A stretch of 64,000 nucleotides of DNA, taken from positions 682,001-746,000 of the forward strand of contig NZ_JADWYR010000001.1 of NCBI RefSeq assembly GCF_015831355.1, written 5' to 3'. The notes beneath the pieces are model-generated. The model saw nothing but the letters and a program-made list of their open reading frames with translations. It had not been told where the DNA came from and did not search any database. The DNA comes from Panacibacter microcysteis (lineage in GTDB: Bacteria; Bacteroidota; Bacteroidia; Chitinophagales; Chitinophagaceae). The translations under genes were made by a program, and so were the position numbers. This document shows positions 24,852 to 34,239 of the stretch, in pieces; the stretch's first letter is position 1; every line of letters starts with the position of its first letter.

Positions 24852-24921
24852 GCTGAGTAAAGAACCAACCGATGAACGGATTGCGACGCAACGAAGATGC
24901 CATGAAAAACCGCAGCTGGTA
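24852..24921 (-). repeat. dispersed intergenic repeat, type C copy
   Basis: Core GGATTGCGACGCAAC at 24878-24892 followed by GAAGATGCCATGAAAAACC. It matches the copy at 51706-51770 over about 30 bases of flank and core. Lies between lysA and the MlaF-like gene. Confidence 0.75.
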
Positions 24922-24932
24922 TCACAAAATTC

Positions 24933-26147
24933 CTACAATACTTCTACCTGATTTTTGAGCAGGTCTGCAAACTCATCGCGCTTTCTTATTAAATGTGCCT
25001 GCCCGTTTTTGACCAGCACTTCTGCCGGCTTTAAACGGCTGTTAAAATTACTGCTCATTTCAAAGCCATATGCACCGGCATTGCAGAATACCAGCAAATC
25101 TCCTTCCCGTACTTCGTTTAATTTACGATCCCACGCAAACGTGTCGGTTTCGCAAATATTACCTACTACAGTATAAATTCTCTCCGGGCCGTTTGGGTTG
25201 GAGATATTTTCGATGCGGTGATAGGCCTCATAAAACATGGGGCGTATGAGATGATTAAAACCACTGTTTACACCAACAAAAACGGTGGCAGTGGTTTGCT
25301 TGATAACATTGGCTTTTACCACGAAATAACCCGATTCACTTACCAGGAATTTACCAGGCTCGAACCATACTTCGAGGCTGCGGCCATTTTCATTTTCGTA
25401 TGCGGCAAATGCTTCGCAAACTTTTTTACCGAGTGCTGCCACGTCCGTTTTTACATCATCGTCATGATAAGGCACTTTAAAGCCACTGCCAAGGTCTATA
25501 AATTCAAGCTTTGGAAAATGGCGTGCCATATCAAACATTACTTCAAGACCCTGCAAAAAAACATTGATGTCTTTTATCTCGCTGCCTGTGTGCATGTGGA
25601 GGCCTGCTACGTGTATGCCGGTGGTTTTTACAATGCGTTCTATATGGCGCATCTGGTGTATGGAGATGCCAAACTTACTGTCTATGTGGCCTGTAGATAT
25701 TTTAAAATTACCGCCCGCCATTATATGCGGGTTAAGCCTGATACAAACAGGGTAAGACGATCCGTATTTGTTGCCGAATCTTTCCAGCAAAGAGATATTA
25801 TCGATGTTTACGTTAACACCAAGTTTGATGCCTGCTTCTATTTCTTCAAAGTCTACGCAATTGGGTGTAAACAGTATTTGTTTTGGTTCGAAACCTGCTT
25901 TTAAACCAAGGTGTACTTCATTAATGCTTACGCAATCGAGGTTAGCGCCGTATTGCTTTACCAGCTTAAGAATATTGATATTGGTTAAAGACTTACAGGC
26001 GTAAAAGAACTTAGCCTTACACTTTGCGAACGCATTTTGCAGTTCTTCTAATTGCTCCTGTATTTTTTCTGCATGGTAGATATAAACCGGTGTACCAAAC
26101 TCATTGGCCACACTGATCAATTGCTCTTTTGTTAGTTGCTGCGACAT
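24933..26147 (-). CDS. lysA: diaminopimelate decarboxylase
   Basis: 404-residue PLP enzyme converting meso-diaminopimelate to lysine in the cytosol, the last step of lysine synthesis. Fold III decarboxylase motifs: FFYACKSL with the Schiff-base Lys52, HMHTGSEI, DLGSGFKVPYH, EPGKFLVSESGY, and CNAGAYGFEMSSNFN near the C-terminus. The Lys motif is ACKS rather than the common AxKAN, as in a subgroup of Bacteroidota enzymes. A TATCTTCG box lies just before the ATG. Confidence 0.93.
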   Translation of the reverse strand: MSQQLTKEQLISVANEFGTPVYIYHAEKIQEQLEELQNAFAKCKAKFFYACKSLTNINILKLVKQYGANLDCVSINEVHLGLKAGFEPKQILFTPNCVDFEEIEAGIKLGVNVNIDNISLLERFGNKYGSSYPVCIRLNPHIMAGGNFKISTGHIDSKFGISIHQMRHIERIVKTTGIHVAGLHMHTGSEIKDINVFLQGLEVMFDMARHFPKLEFIDLGSGFKVPYHDDDVKTDVAALGKKVCEAFAAYENENGRSLEVWFEPGKFLVSESGYFVVKANVIKQTTATVFVGVNSGFNHLIRPMFYEAYHRIENISNPNGPERIYTVVGNICETDTFAWDRKLNEVREGDLLVFCNAGAYGFEMSSNFNSRLKPAEVLVKNGQAHLIRKRDEFADLLKNQVEVL

Positions 26148-26195
26148 AATTTCCGAAGATACGATATGAGTTGTTTACAGGTATTATAAAAATAA

Positions 26196-26214
26196 AGCCC
26201 TTCAGTGAAGGGCT
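26196..26214 (-). terminator. terminator after scpB
   Basis: Inverted pair AGCCCTTCA / TGAAGGGCT immediately downstream of the scpB stop, with a TTATTTTTAT stretch following on the minus strand. Confidence 0.7.
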
Positions 26215-26220
26215 ATTATA

Positions 26221-27051
26221 CTAAGCTTTTGTTTCGTTTTCGTTATCCTCATCCTGAGACGTGTTATCTTCATTTTCATTTTGCTCACTGGTTGGTTCAT
26301 CAGGTGCAGCTTCGTCCGTGGCAGCCTTCCCGACTGCGTCTTCATGTTCGCTGGCAGAAGGTTCAACATGGTTTTCATTCTCTTGCTGTTCGTTTCCGTG
26401 TGCAATGAGGTCTCCGTTACTATCCACTGCCAGGATGGTTACCTCTTTTGGTGCAGCTTCTCCAAAGTGCGCTGCGTTGATGATGGTTGGTTCTATCAGT
26501 TGCTCCGCCAGCACCTCTTTTATTTTGGGAAGATCGCTCACCGTATTTAACCCAAAATAGTCCATGAAGTTTTTTGATGTAGCATACACTAAGGGTTTGC
26601 CCGGCATATTTTCGTTGCGGCCCGTAATGATGATCAGTTCTTTTTCCAGCAGCTTTTGAATGCTGTAGTCGCTGTTTACACCACGTATGCTTTCTATCTC
26701 ACCTTTTGTTATGGGTTGCTTGTAAGCGATAATAGCCAGGGTTTCGAGCGCTGCGGTTGACAGTCGCTTTAAAAACTTCTCCCCGTTTAATTGTGCGAGT
26801 GTTTTGTGAAAGTCTTTTTTAGTAAGAAATTGCCAGCCGCCGCCGCTTTCCCTTACTTCAAAGGGATAAAATTCGCTTTGGTATTTTTCACGAATACCTT
26901 CTATACAACTTTCCACCTGGTCGAGCATAATACGCTCTTCCATAAATCCAAAGGCATTATTGATCAGCTCTACGATATCAAGACTGGTCAAAGGCTTTTC
27001 ACTGGCAAAGATCAATGCCTCTATATGTGGTATGATTTGGGAAAGTTCCAT
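26221..27051 (-). CDS. scpB: segregation and condensation protein B
   Basis: 276 residues. Residues 1-185 form the paired winged helices of ScpB (HIEALIFASEKPL ... FLKRLSTAALETLAIIAYKQ ... PITKGEIESIRGVNSD), which bridges ScpA and SMC in chromosome compaction. The C-terminal 70 residues are a disordered, strongly acidic Glu/Asp/Asn-rich tail not needed by the fold. No scpA in the window. Confidence 0.93.
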   Translation of the reverse strand: MELSQIIPHIEALIFASEKPLTSLDIVELINNAFGFMEERIMLDQVESCIEGIREKYQSEFYPFEVRESGGGWQFLTKKDFHKTLAQLNGEKFLKRLSTAALETLAIIAYKQPITKGEIESIRGVNSDYSIQKLLEKELIIITGRNENMPGKPLVYATSKNFMDYFGLNTVSDLPKIKEVLAEQLIEPTIINAAHFGEAAPKEVTILAVDSNGDLIAHGNEQQENENHVEPSASEHEDAVGKAATDEAAPDEPTSEQNENEDNTSQDEDNENETKA

Positions 27052-27067
27052 GTTGTTCAGTTGAAAA

Positions 27068-27140
27068 TTTGAAAATTAGTCAATTTGAAACTCGCAGAAA
27101 AGTAAGCCGTTTTCACTTTCAAATGTCAAATTTTCAAATC
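27068..27140. repeat. local inverted repeat between scpB and atpG
   Basis: ATTTGAAAATT...ATTTGAAA on the left and its near-perfect reverse complement (TTTCAAAT...AATTTTCAAAT) on the right, arms about 23 bp around a 26-nt centre. A/T-rich, no T-run, so a processing or weak terminator structure for the atpG mRNA is possible. Confidence 0.55.
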
Positions 27141-27145
27141 AACAA

Positions 27146-28027
27146 TTATCCCTGCAATGCTGCAGCACCGCTTACGATTTCTGTAAGCTCTGTGGTAATG
27201 GCTGCCTGGCGTGCTCGGTTATATGATATTTTGAGAGACTTGAGCAATTCGTTTGCATTATCGCTTGCTTTATCCATTGCCGTCATACGCGCCCCATGTT
27301 CGCTGGCATTAGCGTCTAATACTGCTTTGTACAATTGTGTATTAAGGATCTTTGGCATCAGCTCTGCAATAAGCTGTTCTTTATTCGGTTCAAATATAAA
27401 GTCGGCCTTTTTCGCACCTGCTTTTTTCTCCACTTTTGGAATAGGCAGAAAACGCTCGCTGTGAAATACCTGGGTTGCAGCGTTTTTGAACTCGCTGTAG
27501 ACAATGTATACTGCATCAAATTCTTTGTTCTCAAAAGCTTTCATGGCAGCAACAGAAGCAGCCTGCACATTCTCGAAACTGAGATTGAGAAAAATATCTT
27601 TGTATGCGGCATCTGTTTTATAACCGCTTTTGGTAAGACTTTCAAAACCTTTTTTACCAATGTTCCAGATAGTTACATTACCTTTTTTTTGTTGATCAGC
27701 ATATTTATCTGCGATCAGTTGTTTGGCGGTTTTGATAACATTGGCATTATAAGCACCCGCAAGGCCCCTGTCGCTCGTTACAACAATCAATAGTAGCTTT
27801 TCTACAGGTCTTTCCTCTGCAAGCTTCATATTTACACCGCCTTCAGTATTGCTGATAATATTGCTCAATACTTCCTGGAGTTTTTGCGCATAAGGTCTCA
27901 TCTGAATGATGGCATCCTGTGCACGACGCAATTTTGCAGCACTTACCATCTTCATTGCTTTGGTTATTTGTTGCGTACTTTGTACTGAACTAATACGGTT
28001 GCGGACTTCTTTTAACTGACCAGGCAT
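27146..28027 (-). CDS. atpG: F-type ATP synthase gamma subunit
   Basis: 293 residues, the central rotor stalk of F1-ATPase. N-terminal coiled coil EVRNRISSVQSTQQITKAMK continuing MVSAAKLRRAQ is diagnostic; the C-terminal helix ends with ALKISYNRARQAAITTEL-like sequence (here SLKISYNRARQAAITTELTE). No other atp gene flanks it: it stands alone between scpB and an unrelated small gene, with its own TAACTTTG promoter box. Confidence 0.95.
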   Translation of the reverse strand: MPGQLKEVRNRISSVQSTQQITKAMKMVSAAKLRRAQDAIIQMRPYAQKLQEVLSNIISNTEGGVNMKLAEERPVEKLLLIVVTSDRGLAGAYNANVIKTAKQLIADKYADQQKKGNVTIWNIGKKGFESLTKSGYKTDAAYKDIFLNLSFENVQAASVAAMKAFENKEFDAVYIVYSEFKNAATQVFHSERFLPIPKVEKKAGAKKADFIFEPNKEQLIAELMPKILNTQLYKAVLDANASEHGARMTAMDKASDNANELLKSLKISYNRARQAAITTELTEIVSGAAALQG

Positions 28028-28103
28028 GTTATAACTTTTTAATTTTCAGGGATTTGCTCATACAGTACCGTTATGCGGCAGTGGACTTTCCCGAAATTGG
28101 CGG

Positions 28104-28111
28104 CAAAGTTA
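28104..28111 (-). promoter_or_regulatory. -7 promoter box TAACTTTG for atpG
   Basis: Perfect TANNTTTG match on the minus strand, giving a 5' UTR of about 70 nt. The rest of the 324-bp gap 28028-28351 shows nothing clear except a TACCTTTA box (28300-28307) on the plus strand for the next small gene. Confidence 0.5.
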
Positions 28112-28351
28112 ACGGAAACAGCTTAAATTTCTGGTATGCCAGCGATAATTATGTTGCCGGCTTTCCCCTTGTGTAAAGCCTGGCTTCACGACCATCGAAT
28201 AAGTCATTTCACGCCGTAAAAAAGAAGCGCTTAGTGTTATCTCATGACGTGTGGGTATAATATTACGGTTTTATGAATTTTTTTTAAACGCGGAATAGCT
28301 ACCTTTATTTTTTGTTGCCCGGCAACACTCTCCTAACGAAATCATTGCTTA

Positions 28352-28600
28352 GTGCAAACAGTAACTTCACTTTTAAAAACCACCACATTATCGCTGCTGA
28401 TATTGTGCCTGGTAATTTCTAACAGGGGCTTAAGCCAGGAGCCCGCCATACAAAAAGCCGCAGGTGTAGAAACAAAACGGTTCTGGAAGAAAAATGAACT
28501 GCTCATTGGCCTTGGGAGTGCATTGCTCTTTACAGGTATTGTCTATGCTTTCTGGCGCAAAAAGAAGAAAGGTTTCGGCAACCTGGATTCTACATTGTAA
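28352..28600 (+). CDS. small membrane protein, hypothetical
   Basis: 82 residues from GTG 28352: signal-like hydrophobic stretch (SLLKTTTLSLLILCLVIS, cleavage near SQ), then a transmembrane helix (LLIGLGSALLFTGIVYAFW) and a basic stop-transfer KKKKG. No family recognised. No in-frame ATG exists, so the GTG start rests on the promoter-like TACCTTTA 45 bp upstream. Confidence 0.5.
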   Translation: MQTVTSLLKTTTLSLLILCLVISNRGLSQEPAIQKAAGVETKRFWKKNELLIGLGSALLFTGIVYAFWRKKKKGFGNLDSTL

Positions 28601-28616
28601 TGCTATTGGTAAGGCG

Positions 28617-30275
28617 TTACTCCTCCGCCTGTTCTCCGATTTCCAGTGAAACAGCATAAGTGCCATCTTTGTCCTTTCTAAGTTTTACCCACACACCCAT
28701 CGTAGTAAAGTCGGCCTTATCCGTATCAAGCTGAAATTTTGTACTATTGATGCGTTTCATCATATCAGGTGCGGTTATAGTGCCTTTAAAGCGCACAGCT
28801 TTTGGCAGAGATTTATTTGCAATGCTTGTTGCAGCTACCTTTTTCACCACTTCTTCATATTTGGCTTTGGCCTTTGCCTGGTCGGCACCGTGGATCATCG
28901 TCACGATGTATAAGTTTGTAAGATCCAGGTCGTCTGCGATTATGTTGGGTCTTGTGCTGCCGGCAAAGTTGATCAGCGTAAGAAAGTAATCATAATAACT
29001 GTCTTTACCCACTTCTGCACCCATCCATTCATTATAATCATAGTCCGTGGTTGCAAACCCCATGATATTGTCAAAAAATTTTGGATAATCTTTTACGACA
29101 GCATTCAACGACTCTTCAAATGTCTTTGGATTGCCTGCAAAGACCTCCCCGTCAGGGCTTAGCACAGATTCAACATTTACGGGCGTGCCATTCTTCCATG
29201 ACGCTATCGTCAGATGTCCGTCATTTTCCAACCTGAATCCCTGCCCGTTTAATGTACCATTGACATAATCTCCATAATACATACTTCCTTTATCATTAAA
29301 GAAATATGCTTTGCCTGTAAACGCGCCGTTGGCAGCCGCACCTATGTAAACCGTTTTCTTCACAAGATCTATGTCGAGAATATCACCATTAATCTTATCG
29401 TTGACATAATAACCCTGCGTGTAAAATTTATTAAATTTAAAATCGAAGCAATAACCTTTTGCACCAACATTATCTGTAGCCCCCACAAATCTTGTACTAT
29501 CGTCCTTTACCTGCAGACCGTCTTTTATAAAACCTTTTTCGTAATAGCCAAAGTACCGTTTGCGTTTGTTAAGATCATAAAAGTAGGCGGTATCTCTCAG
29601 GTATCCTTCAGCAGTCAGTGGACCAATTAGAATATGATCAGCTGTTTTTTCCCCTTTAAAATTGCTTACATTCAAAAAACTATAAAATCCGGCACTTTTT
29701 GCCTCTACCCATTTATCATCTTTCCATTCACCTTCATACAATTTGTTGGTATTAACTTCATATTGAAACCCCGTGCCGTTTCTTAGATCATTTGCATAAA
29801 ATATGTCGCTTACAATATTGCCATCTTTCCATACATTGATACAGCGGCCACTCAGCTTGTCATTCACATAGTTGCCTTTCACAAAACTGTTATCCTTATA
29901 TATAACCTGCCCCATGCCATTACGCATGCCATCTTTAAGCTCGCCGGCAAAAAAAGCACCTTCGGCAGTGGTGTAACCACACTTACCGCTCATTTTTCCT
30001 TTACTCCAGCTACCGGCAGAAAAAGAACCATTTTCAAAAAGCATCACTCCTTTTCCGCTATAAAAACCGTTTTCAAATCCGCCCACGTACCGGCGTACCA
30101 CGCCATTTGAATAAGTTGCCACACCCATTCCTCCAGGCTTGCCGTTTACAATTTCACCGCAATAGGTATAACTTATACCCCATGCATCGGTAAGGTTGTG
30201 AATAATTGCAGTTTTTTGAGCATGCAATACAACAGACAGCATTAGCAGTGCGGAAACAAAAAAAACATTTTTCAT
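28617..30275 (-). CDS. MORN repeat protein, exported
   Basis: 552 residues with a signal peptide ending at VVLHAQ. Residues about 35-380 contain at least eight MORN-type repeats of the form G-x-x-x-N-G-x-x-x-G-x-G (e.g. GGFENGFYSGKGVMLFENG, GELKDGMRNGMGQVIYKD, GDYVNGTLNGQGFRLEND). A C-terminal domain of about 150 residues is unrecognised. MORN proteins often mediate lipid or protein contacts; the role here is unknown. Divergent from secA. Confidence 0.85.
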   Translation of the reverse strand: MKNVFFVSALLMLSVVLHAQKTAIIHNLTDAWGISYTYCGEIVNGKPGGMGVATYSNGVVRRYVGGFENGFYSGKGVMLFENGSFSAGSWSKGKMSGKCGYTTAEGAFFAGELKDGMRNGMGQVIYKDNSFVKGNYVNDKLSGRCINVWKDGNIVSDIFYANDLRNGTGFQYEVNTNKLYEGEWKDDKWVEAKSAGFYSFLNVSNFKGEKTADHILIGPLTAEGYLRDTAYFYDLNKRKRYFGYYEKGFIKDGLQVKDDSTRFVGATDNVGAKGYCFDFKFNKFYTQGYYVNDKINGDILDIDLVKKTVYIGAAANGAFTGKAYFFNDKGSMYYGDYVNGTLNGQGFRLENDGHLTIASWKNGTPVNVESVLSPDGEVFAGNPKTFEESLNAVVKDYPKFFDNIMGFATTDYDYNEWMGAEVGKDSYYDYFLTLINFAGSTRPNIIADDLDLTNLYIVTMIHGADQAKAKAKYEEVVKKVAATSIANKSLPKAVRFKGTITAPDMMKRINSTKFQLDTDKADFTTMGVWVKLRKDKDGTYAVSLEIGEQAEE

Positions 30276-30305
30276 GTTGTAGATATTTGGGGGGTTAATT
30301 TTTTG

Positions 30306-30372
30306 GAGCCGGACTGTAGTACTATTGTCAGCTTTGGTTGCGTCGCACTCTTCAGGGCTTTATTCTCTATTC
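30306..30372 (+). repeat. dispersed intergenic repeat, type A copy
   Basis: Core GTTGCGTCGCACTC at 30337-30350 with the usual GCCGGACTGTAGTA upstream. One of two copies in a divergent (promoter-side) gap. The rest of the 421-bp gap 30276-30696 carries the secA promoter region. Confidence 0.83.
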
Positions 30373-30573
30373 AGCAAAGCGGGTATTATTACAAAAAACA
30401 GTCTTGTTACTACTTAAACATTGCAATCTTCCGAAAGCCACGGTTTAAAACTGCTTTTTCACATTACAAAGGTAAACACAGTTACAATGGTTTTCATAAA
30501 ACGTAGCTTTCGTTAATTATTGTGTAAAGGCTGCTTATAAATATGGTTTTACCTACGCTGATTGCAAATTGAT

Positions 30574-30581
30574 TACCTTTG
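30574..30581 (+). promoter_or_regulatory. -7 promoter box TACCTTTG for secA
   Basis: Perfect TANNTTTG match; predicted 5' UTR of about 110 nt before ATG 30697, unusually long compared with its neighbours. SecA translation is regulated by its leader in other bacteria, but no SecM-like frame was recognised here. Confidence 0.5.
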
Positions 30582-30696
30582 ACGGCTTAAATTGAAAACC
30601 TGCTGCCATTTTGGCCTTACTGTTTCGATAGCATGGTTTTTGGCAACGTGAAGGTCTCTTTAAAACATATAATTATCAATACCCAATAACACGGAT

Positions 30697-33600
30697 ATGT
30701 TGAAGTTTATTTCAAAACTAATAGGCGGAAATAAAAGCGAAAAAGATGTAAAACAGATTGAGCCGGTTGTCGTTAAGATCAATCAGCACTTTCAGCAATA
30801 CCAGTCTCTTTCCAACGATGCCCTTAGAAACAAAACCCTTGAATTCAGGCAGCGTATCAAGGACCAGCTAAAAGATATAGATAACGAGATCGAATCAAAA
30901 AAACAACAGGCTGAGGCACTGGCTGCGTCTGACATTCAGTCAAAAGATACAATTTATACGGAGATAGATAATCTCAAAAAGGACCGGGACAAAGAAATAG
31001 AAAAAGCTCTTGAAGCAATATTGCCGGAAGCCTTTGCTGTAGTAAAAGAAACAGCCCGCCGTTTCAAAGAAAACCCTCAAATGATTGCAACGGCTACACA
31101 ACTTGACAGGGAATTAAGTGTAAAGCCCAATAAATCTTACATCAAGATTGAAGGTGAGCAGTCCGTTTTCAATAATACCTGGACAGCCGCCGGCGGCCAG
31201 GTTACATGGAACATGGTTCACTACGATGTGCAACTTATCGGTGGTATCGTTTTGCACCAGGGAAAGATCGCAGAAATGGCAACCGGTGAAGGTAAAACGC
31301 TGGTTTCTACACTGCCTGCTTACCTGAACGCTTTGGCAGGAGAAGGTGTACACATTGTAACGGTGAACGATTATCTTGCCCGTCGCGACTCTGAGTGGAA
31401 CGGAACGATTTATGAATGGCTTGGATTAACAGTTGATTGCATTGACAAGCATCAACCCAATACGCAACAACGCAGAAATGCTTACCTGGCAGATATAACC
31501 TACGGAACCAATAACGAATTTGGCTTTGATTACCTGCGCGATAACATGGTACACAATCCTGATGAAATGGTTCAGCGTAAACACCATTTTGCAATGGTAG
31601 ATGAGGTTGACTCCGTGTTAATCGACGATGCAAGAACGCCGTTAATTATTTCAGGCCCGGTTGGTCACAGCGACAATACACAACAGTTTTTCGACCTTAA
31701 GCCAAGGATAGAAAAACTGGTAGATGCACAAAAACGTGCCGTGAACCAGTTTTTGAACGAGGCAAAGAAAAAAATCGCGGAAGGCAATGATGATCCGAAA
31801 GATGGTGGCCTGGCACTTTTCCGTGCGCATCGTGGCTTGCCAAAAAGCACTGCCTTAATTAAGTTTTTGAGCGAGCCTGGTATACGTCAGAAATTACAAC
31901 GTTCGGAAAATTACTACCTCGCAGACCAGCAAAAAGAAATGCCCAAGGCAGATGAAGAACTTTACTTCTATATAGACGAGAAAAATAATTCTGTTGAACT
32001 TACTGATAAAGGTATTCAACTGATTACCCGTTCCGGAGAAGATGTAAACTTTTTCGTAATTCCTGATATTGGTGTCGACCTTGCTTCGATTGATAATAAT
32101 ACTACGTTACAACAGGAAGAAAAGATAAAACAAAAAGAAGTTTTGCTAAATGAATACGGTATAAAAACAGACCGCATACATACCGTGCAACAGCTTCTGA
32201 AAGCATATACCCTTTTTGATAAGGATGTTGAGTACGTTGTAATGGATGGGGCAGTGAAAATCGTTGACGAGCAGACAGGCCGTATTCTCGATGGCCGCCG
32301 CTACAGTGATGGTTTACACCAGGCAATCGAAGCCAAAGAAAACGTAAAGATTGAAGCTGCTACACAAACTTATGCAACAGTAACCTTGCAAAATTACTTC
32401 CGCATGTACCACAAGCTTTGCGGCATGACCGGTACTGCGGAAACAGAAGCAGGCGAATTCTGGAGCATTTACAAGCTGGATGTTGTGTCTATACCTACCA
32501 ATATTCCCATAGTGCGTGTGGATGAACATGACCTTGTATACAAGACCAAGAGAGAAAAATACGGTTCTGTAATTGAAAAAATTGAAGAACTCCGTAATGC
32601 CGGAAGACCGGTACTTGTTGGTACTACCTCAATCGAAGTGAGTGAATTGCTTAGCCGTATGCTTAAGCAAAAACAAGTTCCGCATAATGTGCTTAATGCA
32701 AAGCAGCATGCAAGAGAAGCTCAGGTTGTGGCAGAAGCCGGCCTGGCGGGTGCTGTAACGATTGCGACCAACATGGCCGGTCGTGGTACAGATATTAAGC
32801 TGGGACCAGGTGTAAAAGATGCGGGTGGCTTGGCAATCATTGGTACAGAGCGCCACGAAAGCCGGCGTGTAGACAGGCAGTTACGCGGCCGTGCAGGCCG
32901 CCAGGGAGACCCGGGTTCTTCCCAGTTTTATGTTTCGCTGGAGGATGACCTGATGCGCATGTTTGGCAGTGAACGTATTGCCAAAGTAATGGATTTTGCA
33001 GGCTATAAAGAAGGCGAGGTAATACAGCATAGTATGATTACCAAAAGCATTGAACGTGCACAAAAGAAAGTAGAGGAAAACAACTTTGGTATTCGTAAAC
33101 GTTTGCTGGAATATGATGATGTAATGAACAAGCAACGTACTGTGGTTTATACAAAACGCAACCACGCATTATTTGGCGAGCGTCTGGCGCTTGACCTTGA
33201 CAATGCATTTTATGATGTTGCTGAAGGACTGGTAAATACGTTTAAAGAGAACAATGATTTTGAGGGTTTTCGCCTTGAAGTAATTGTAAACTTTGGTATT
33301 GATACAGCTATTACACCGGAAGATTTTAATAAAGGCAATGAGAATGACCTGGCACTAAGATTATACAATGAAGCTGCTGCAAATTACCAGGCCAAAAGAA
33401 ATGAATTGGGTAAACGCGTTATACCGGTTTTTAGCAATATCCGCCAAAGCCAGGGACAACACATACAGAACGTAGTGGTACCGTTTACTGATGGTAAAAA
33501 AGGCTTACAGGTACTTGCCAATCTGGATAAAACAATAGCCACAGAAGGTGCGGAAATGAGCAATGCAGTGGAAAAAACCATTACCCTTGCTTTTATAGAT

Positions 33601-34029
33601 GATGCGTGGAAAGAGCACCTCCGTTCTATGGATGACCTTAAGCAAAGTGTACAAACAGCGCACTATGAGCAGAAAGATCCGTTGGTTATCTATAAGCAGG
33701 AAGCCTACCTTTTGTTTAAGCAAATGGATAGTGCGATAAACCGGGATATAGTGAATTTCCTGTGCCATGCCGATATACCGATGGAACAGCGCCCTGCCGA
33801 TATTAAAGAAGGCCGCGAACAAAAGACTGATATGAGCCGCATGCAGTCTAACAAAGCAGAGGTTGAAGCTGCGGGTGAAGATTATGCAGCCAATGAGAAA
33901 GACCAATACCAGGAGCAATCTGCGGTAAGGCAGGAGCCGGTGAAAGTGGGCCCAAAGATCGGGCGTAACGATCCCTGCCCTTGTGGTAGCGGAAAGAAAT
34001 ACAAGAACTGCCACGGAAGAGACTTATAA
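30697..34029 (+). CDS. secA: preprotein translocase ATPase SecA
   Basis: Motor ATPase that drives preproteins through SecYEG. 1110 residues, versus about 900 in Proteobacteria; the extra length is typical of Bacteroidota SecA. Walker [10 protein letters not shown] (residues 194-202), [17 protein letters not shown], Walker [34 protein letters not shown] and [10 protein letters not shown] are intact. The C-terminal zinc motif is complete: Cys1094, Cys1096, Cys1105, His1106 in [16 protein letters not shown] charged insert lies early in NBD1 (residues 55-105). Own promoter and terminator. Confidence 0.97.
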   Translation: MLKFISKLIGGNKSEKDVKQIEPVVVKINQHFQQYQSLSNDALRNKTLEFRQRIKDQLKDIDNEIESKKQQAEALAASDIQSKDTIYTEIDNLKKDRDKEIEKALEAILPEAFAVVKETARRFKENPQMIATATQLDRELSVKPNKSYIKIEGEQSVFNNTWTAAGGQVTWNMVHYDVQLIGGIVLHQGKIAEMATGEGKTLVSTLPAYLNALAGEGVHIVTVNDYLARRDSEWNGTIYEWLGLTVDCIDKHQPNTQQRRNAYLADITYGTNNEFGFDYLRDNMVHNPDEMVQRKHHFAMVDEVDSVLIDDARTPLIISGPVGHSDNTQQFFDLKPRIEKLVDAQKRAVNQFLNEAKKKIAEGNDDPKDGGLALFRAHRGLPKSTALIKFLSEPGIRQKLQRSENYYLADQQKEMPKADEELYFYIDEKNNSVELTDKGIQLITRSGEDVNFFVIPDIGVDLASIDNNTTLQQEEKIKQKEVLLNEYGIKTDRIHTVQQLLKAYTLFDKDVEYVVMDGAVKIVDEQTGRILDGRRYSDGLHQAIEAKENVKIEAATQTYATVTLQNYFRMYHKLCGMTGTAETEAGEFWSIYKLDVVSIPTNIPIVRVDEHDLVYKTKREKYGSVIEKIEELRNAGRPVLVGTTSIEVSELLSRMLKQKQVPHNVLNAKQHAREAQVVAEAGLAGAVTIATNMAGRGTDIKLGPGVKDAGGLAIIGTERHESRRVDRQLRGRAGRQGDPGSSQFYVSLEDDLMRMFGSERIAKVMDFAGYKEGEVIQHSMITKSIERAQKKVEENNFGIRKRLLEYDDVMNKQRTVVYTKRNHALFGERLALDLDNAFYDVAEGLVNTFKENNDFEGFRLEVIVNFGIDTAITPEDFNKGNENDLALRLYNEAAANYQAKRNELGKRVIPVFSNIRQSQGQHIQNVVVPFTDGKKGLQVLANLDKTIATEGAEMSNAVEKTITLAFIDDAWKEHLRSMDDLKQSVQTAHYEQKDPLVIYKQEAYLLFKQMDSAINRDIVNFLCHADIPMEQRPADIKEGREQKTDMSRMQSNKAEVEAAGEDYAANEKDQYQEQSAVRQEPVKVGPKIGRNDPCPCGSGKKYKNCHGRDL

Positions 34030-34039
34030 CATAAAAAAA

Positions 34040-34067
34040 AATCCCGCCGGACAAAGCGGGATTTTTT
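34040..34067 (+). terminator. Rho-independent terminator after secA
   Basis: Stem AATCCCGC / GCGGGATT with an 8-nt loop, followed by T residues. Confidence 0.9.
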
Positions 34068-34111
34068 ACGTACTAATATTTTAATTTATCGAACCGAAAC
34101 CTGTATAACAA

Positions 34112-34204
34112 ACGCTTCGGTCTTCGCGCTTGCTCAATAGTATTGTTGCTGTTGAAGAGTGCGACGCAACGAAAGCTTCATAGCAATACAAAAGCCTGGT
34201 TCAT
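34112..34204 (-). repeat. dispersed intergenic repeat, type A copy
   Basis: Core GAGTGCGACGCAAC at 34157-34170 with GAAAGCTTCATAG after it and the CTTCGCGCTTGCTCAATA arm before it. Located between the secA terminator and the terminator of the convergent gene. Confidence 0.85.
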
Positions 34205-34209
34205 AATAA

Positions 34210-34234
34210 AATTCCGCTGCTGCACAGCGGAATT
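34210..34234 (-). terminator. terminator after PorP/SprF-like gene
   Basis: Perfect 10-bp stem AATTCCGCTG / CAGCGGAATT with a 5-nt loop; T-rich on the minus strand. Confidence 0.82.
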
Positions 34235-34239
34235 GTTAT

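Noticed and set aside
25218-25904. Long plus-strand frame of 228 codons inside lysA
   Set aside because: It is antisense to a clearly recognisable diaminopimelate decarboxylase; its Phe/Tyr/His-rich composition is typical of a shadow frame.
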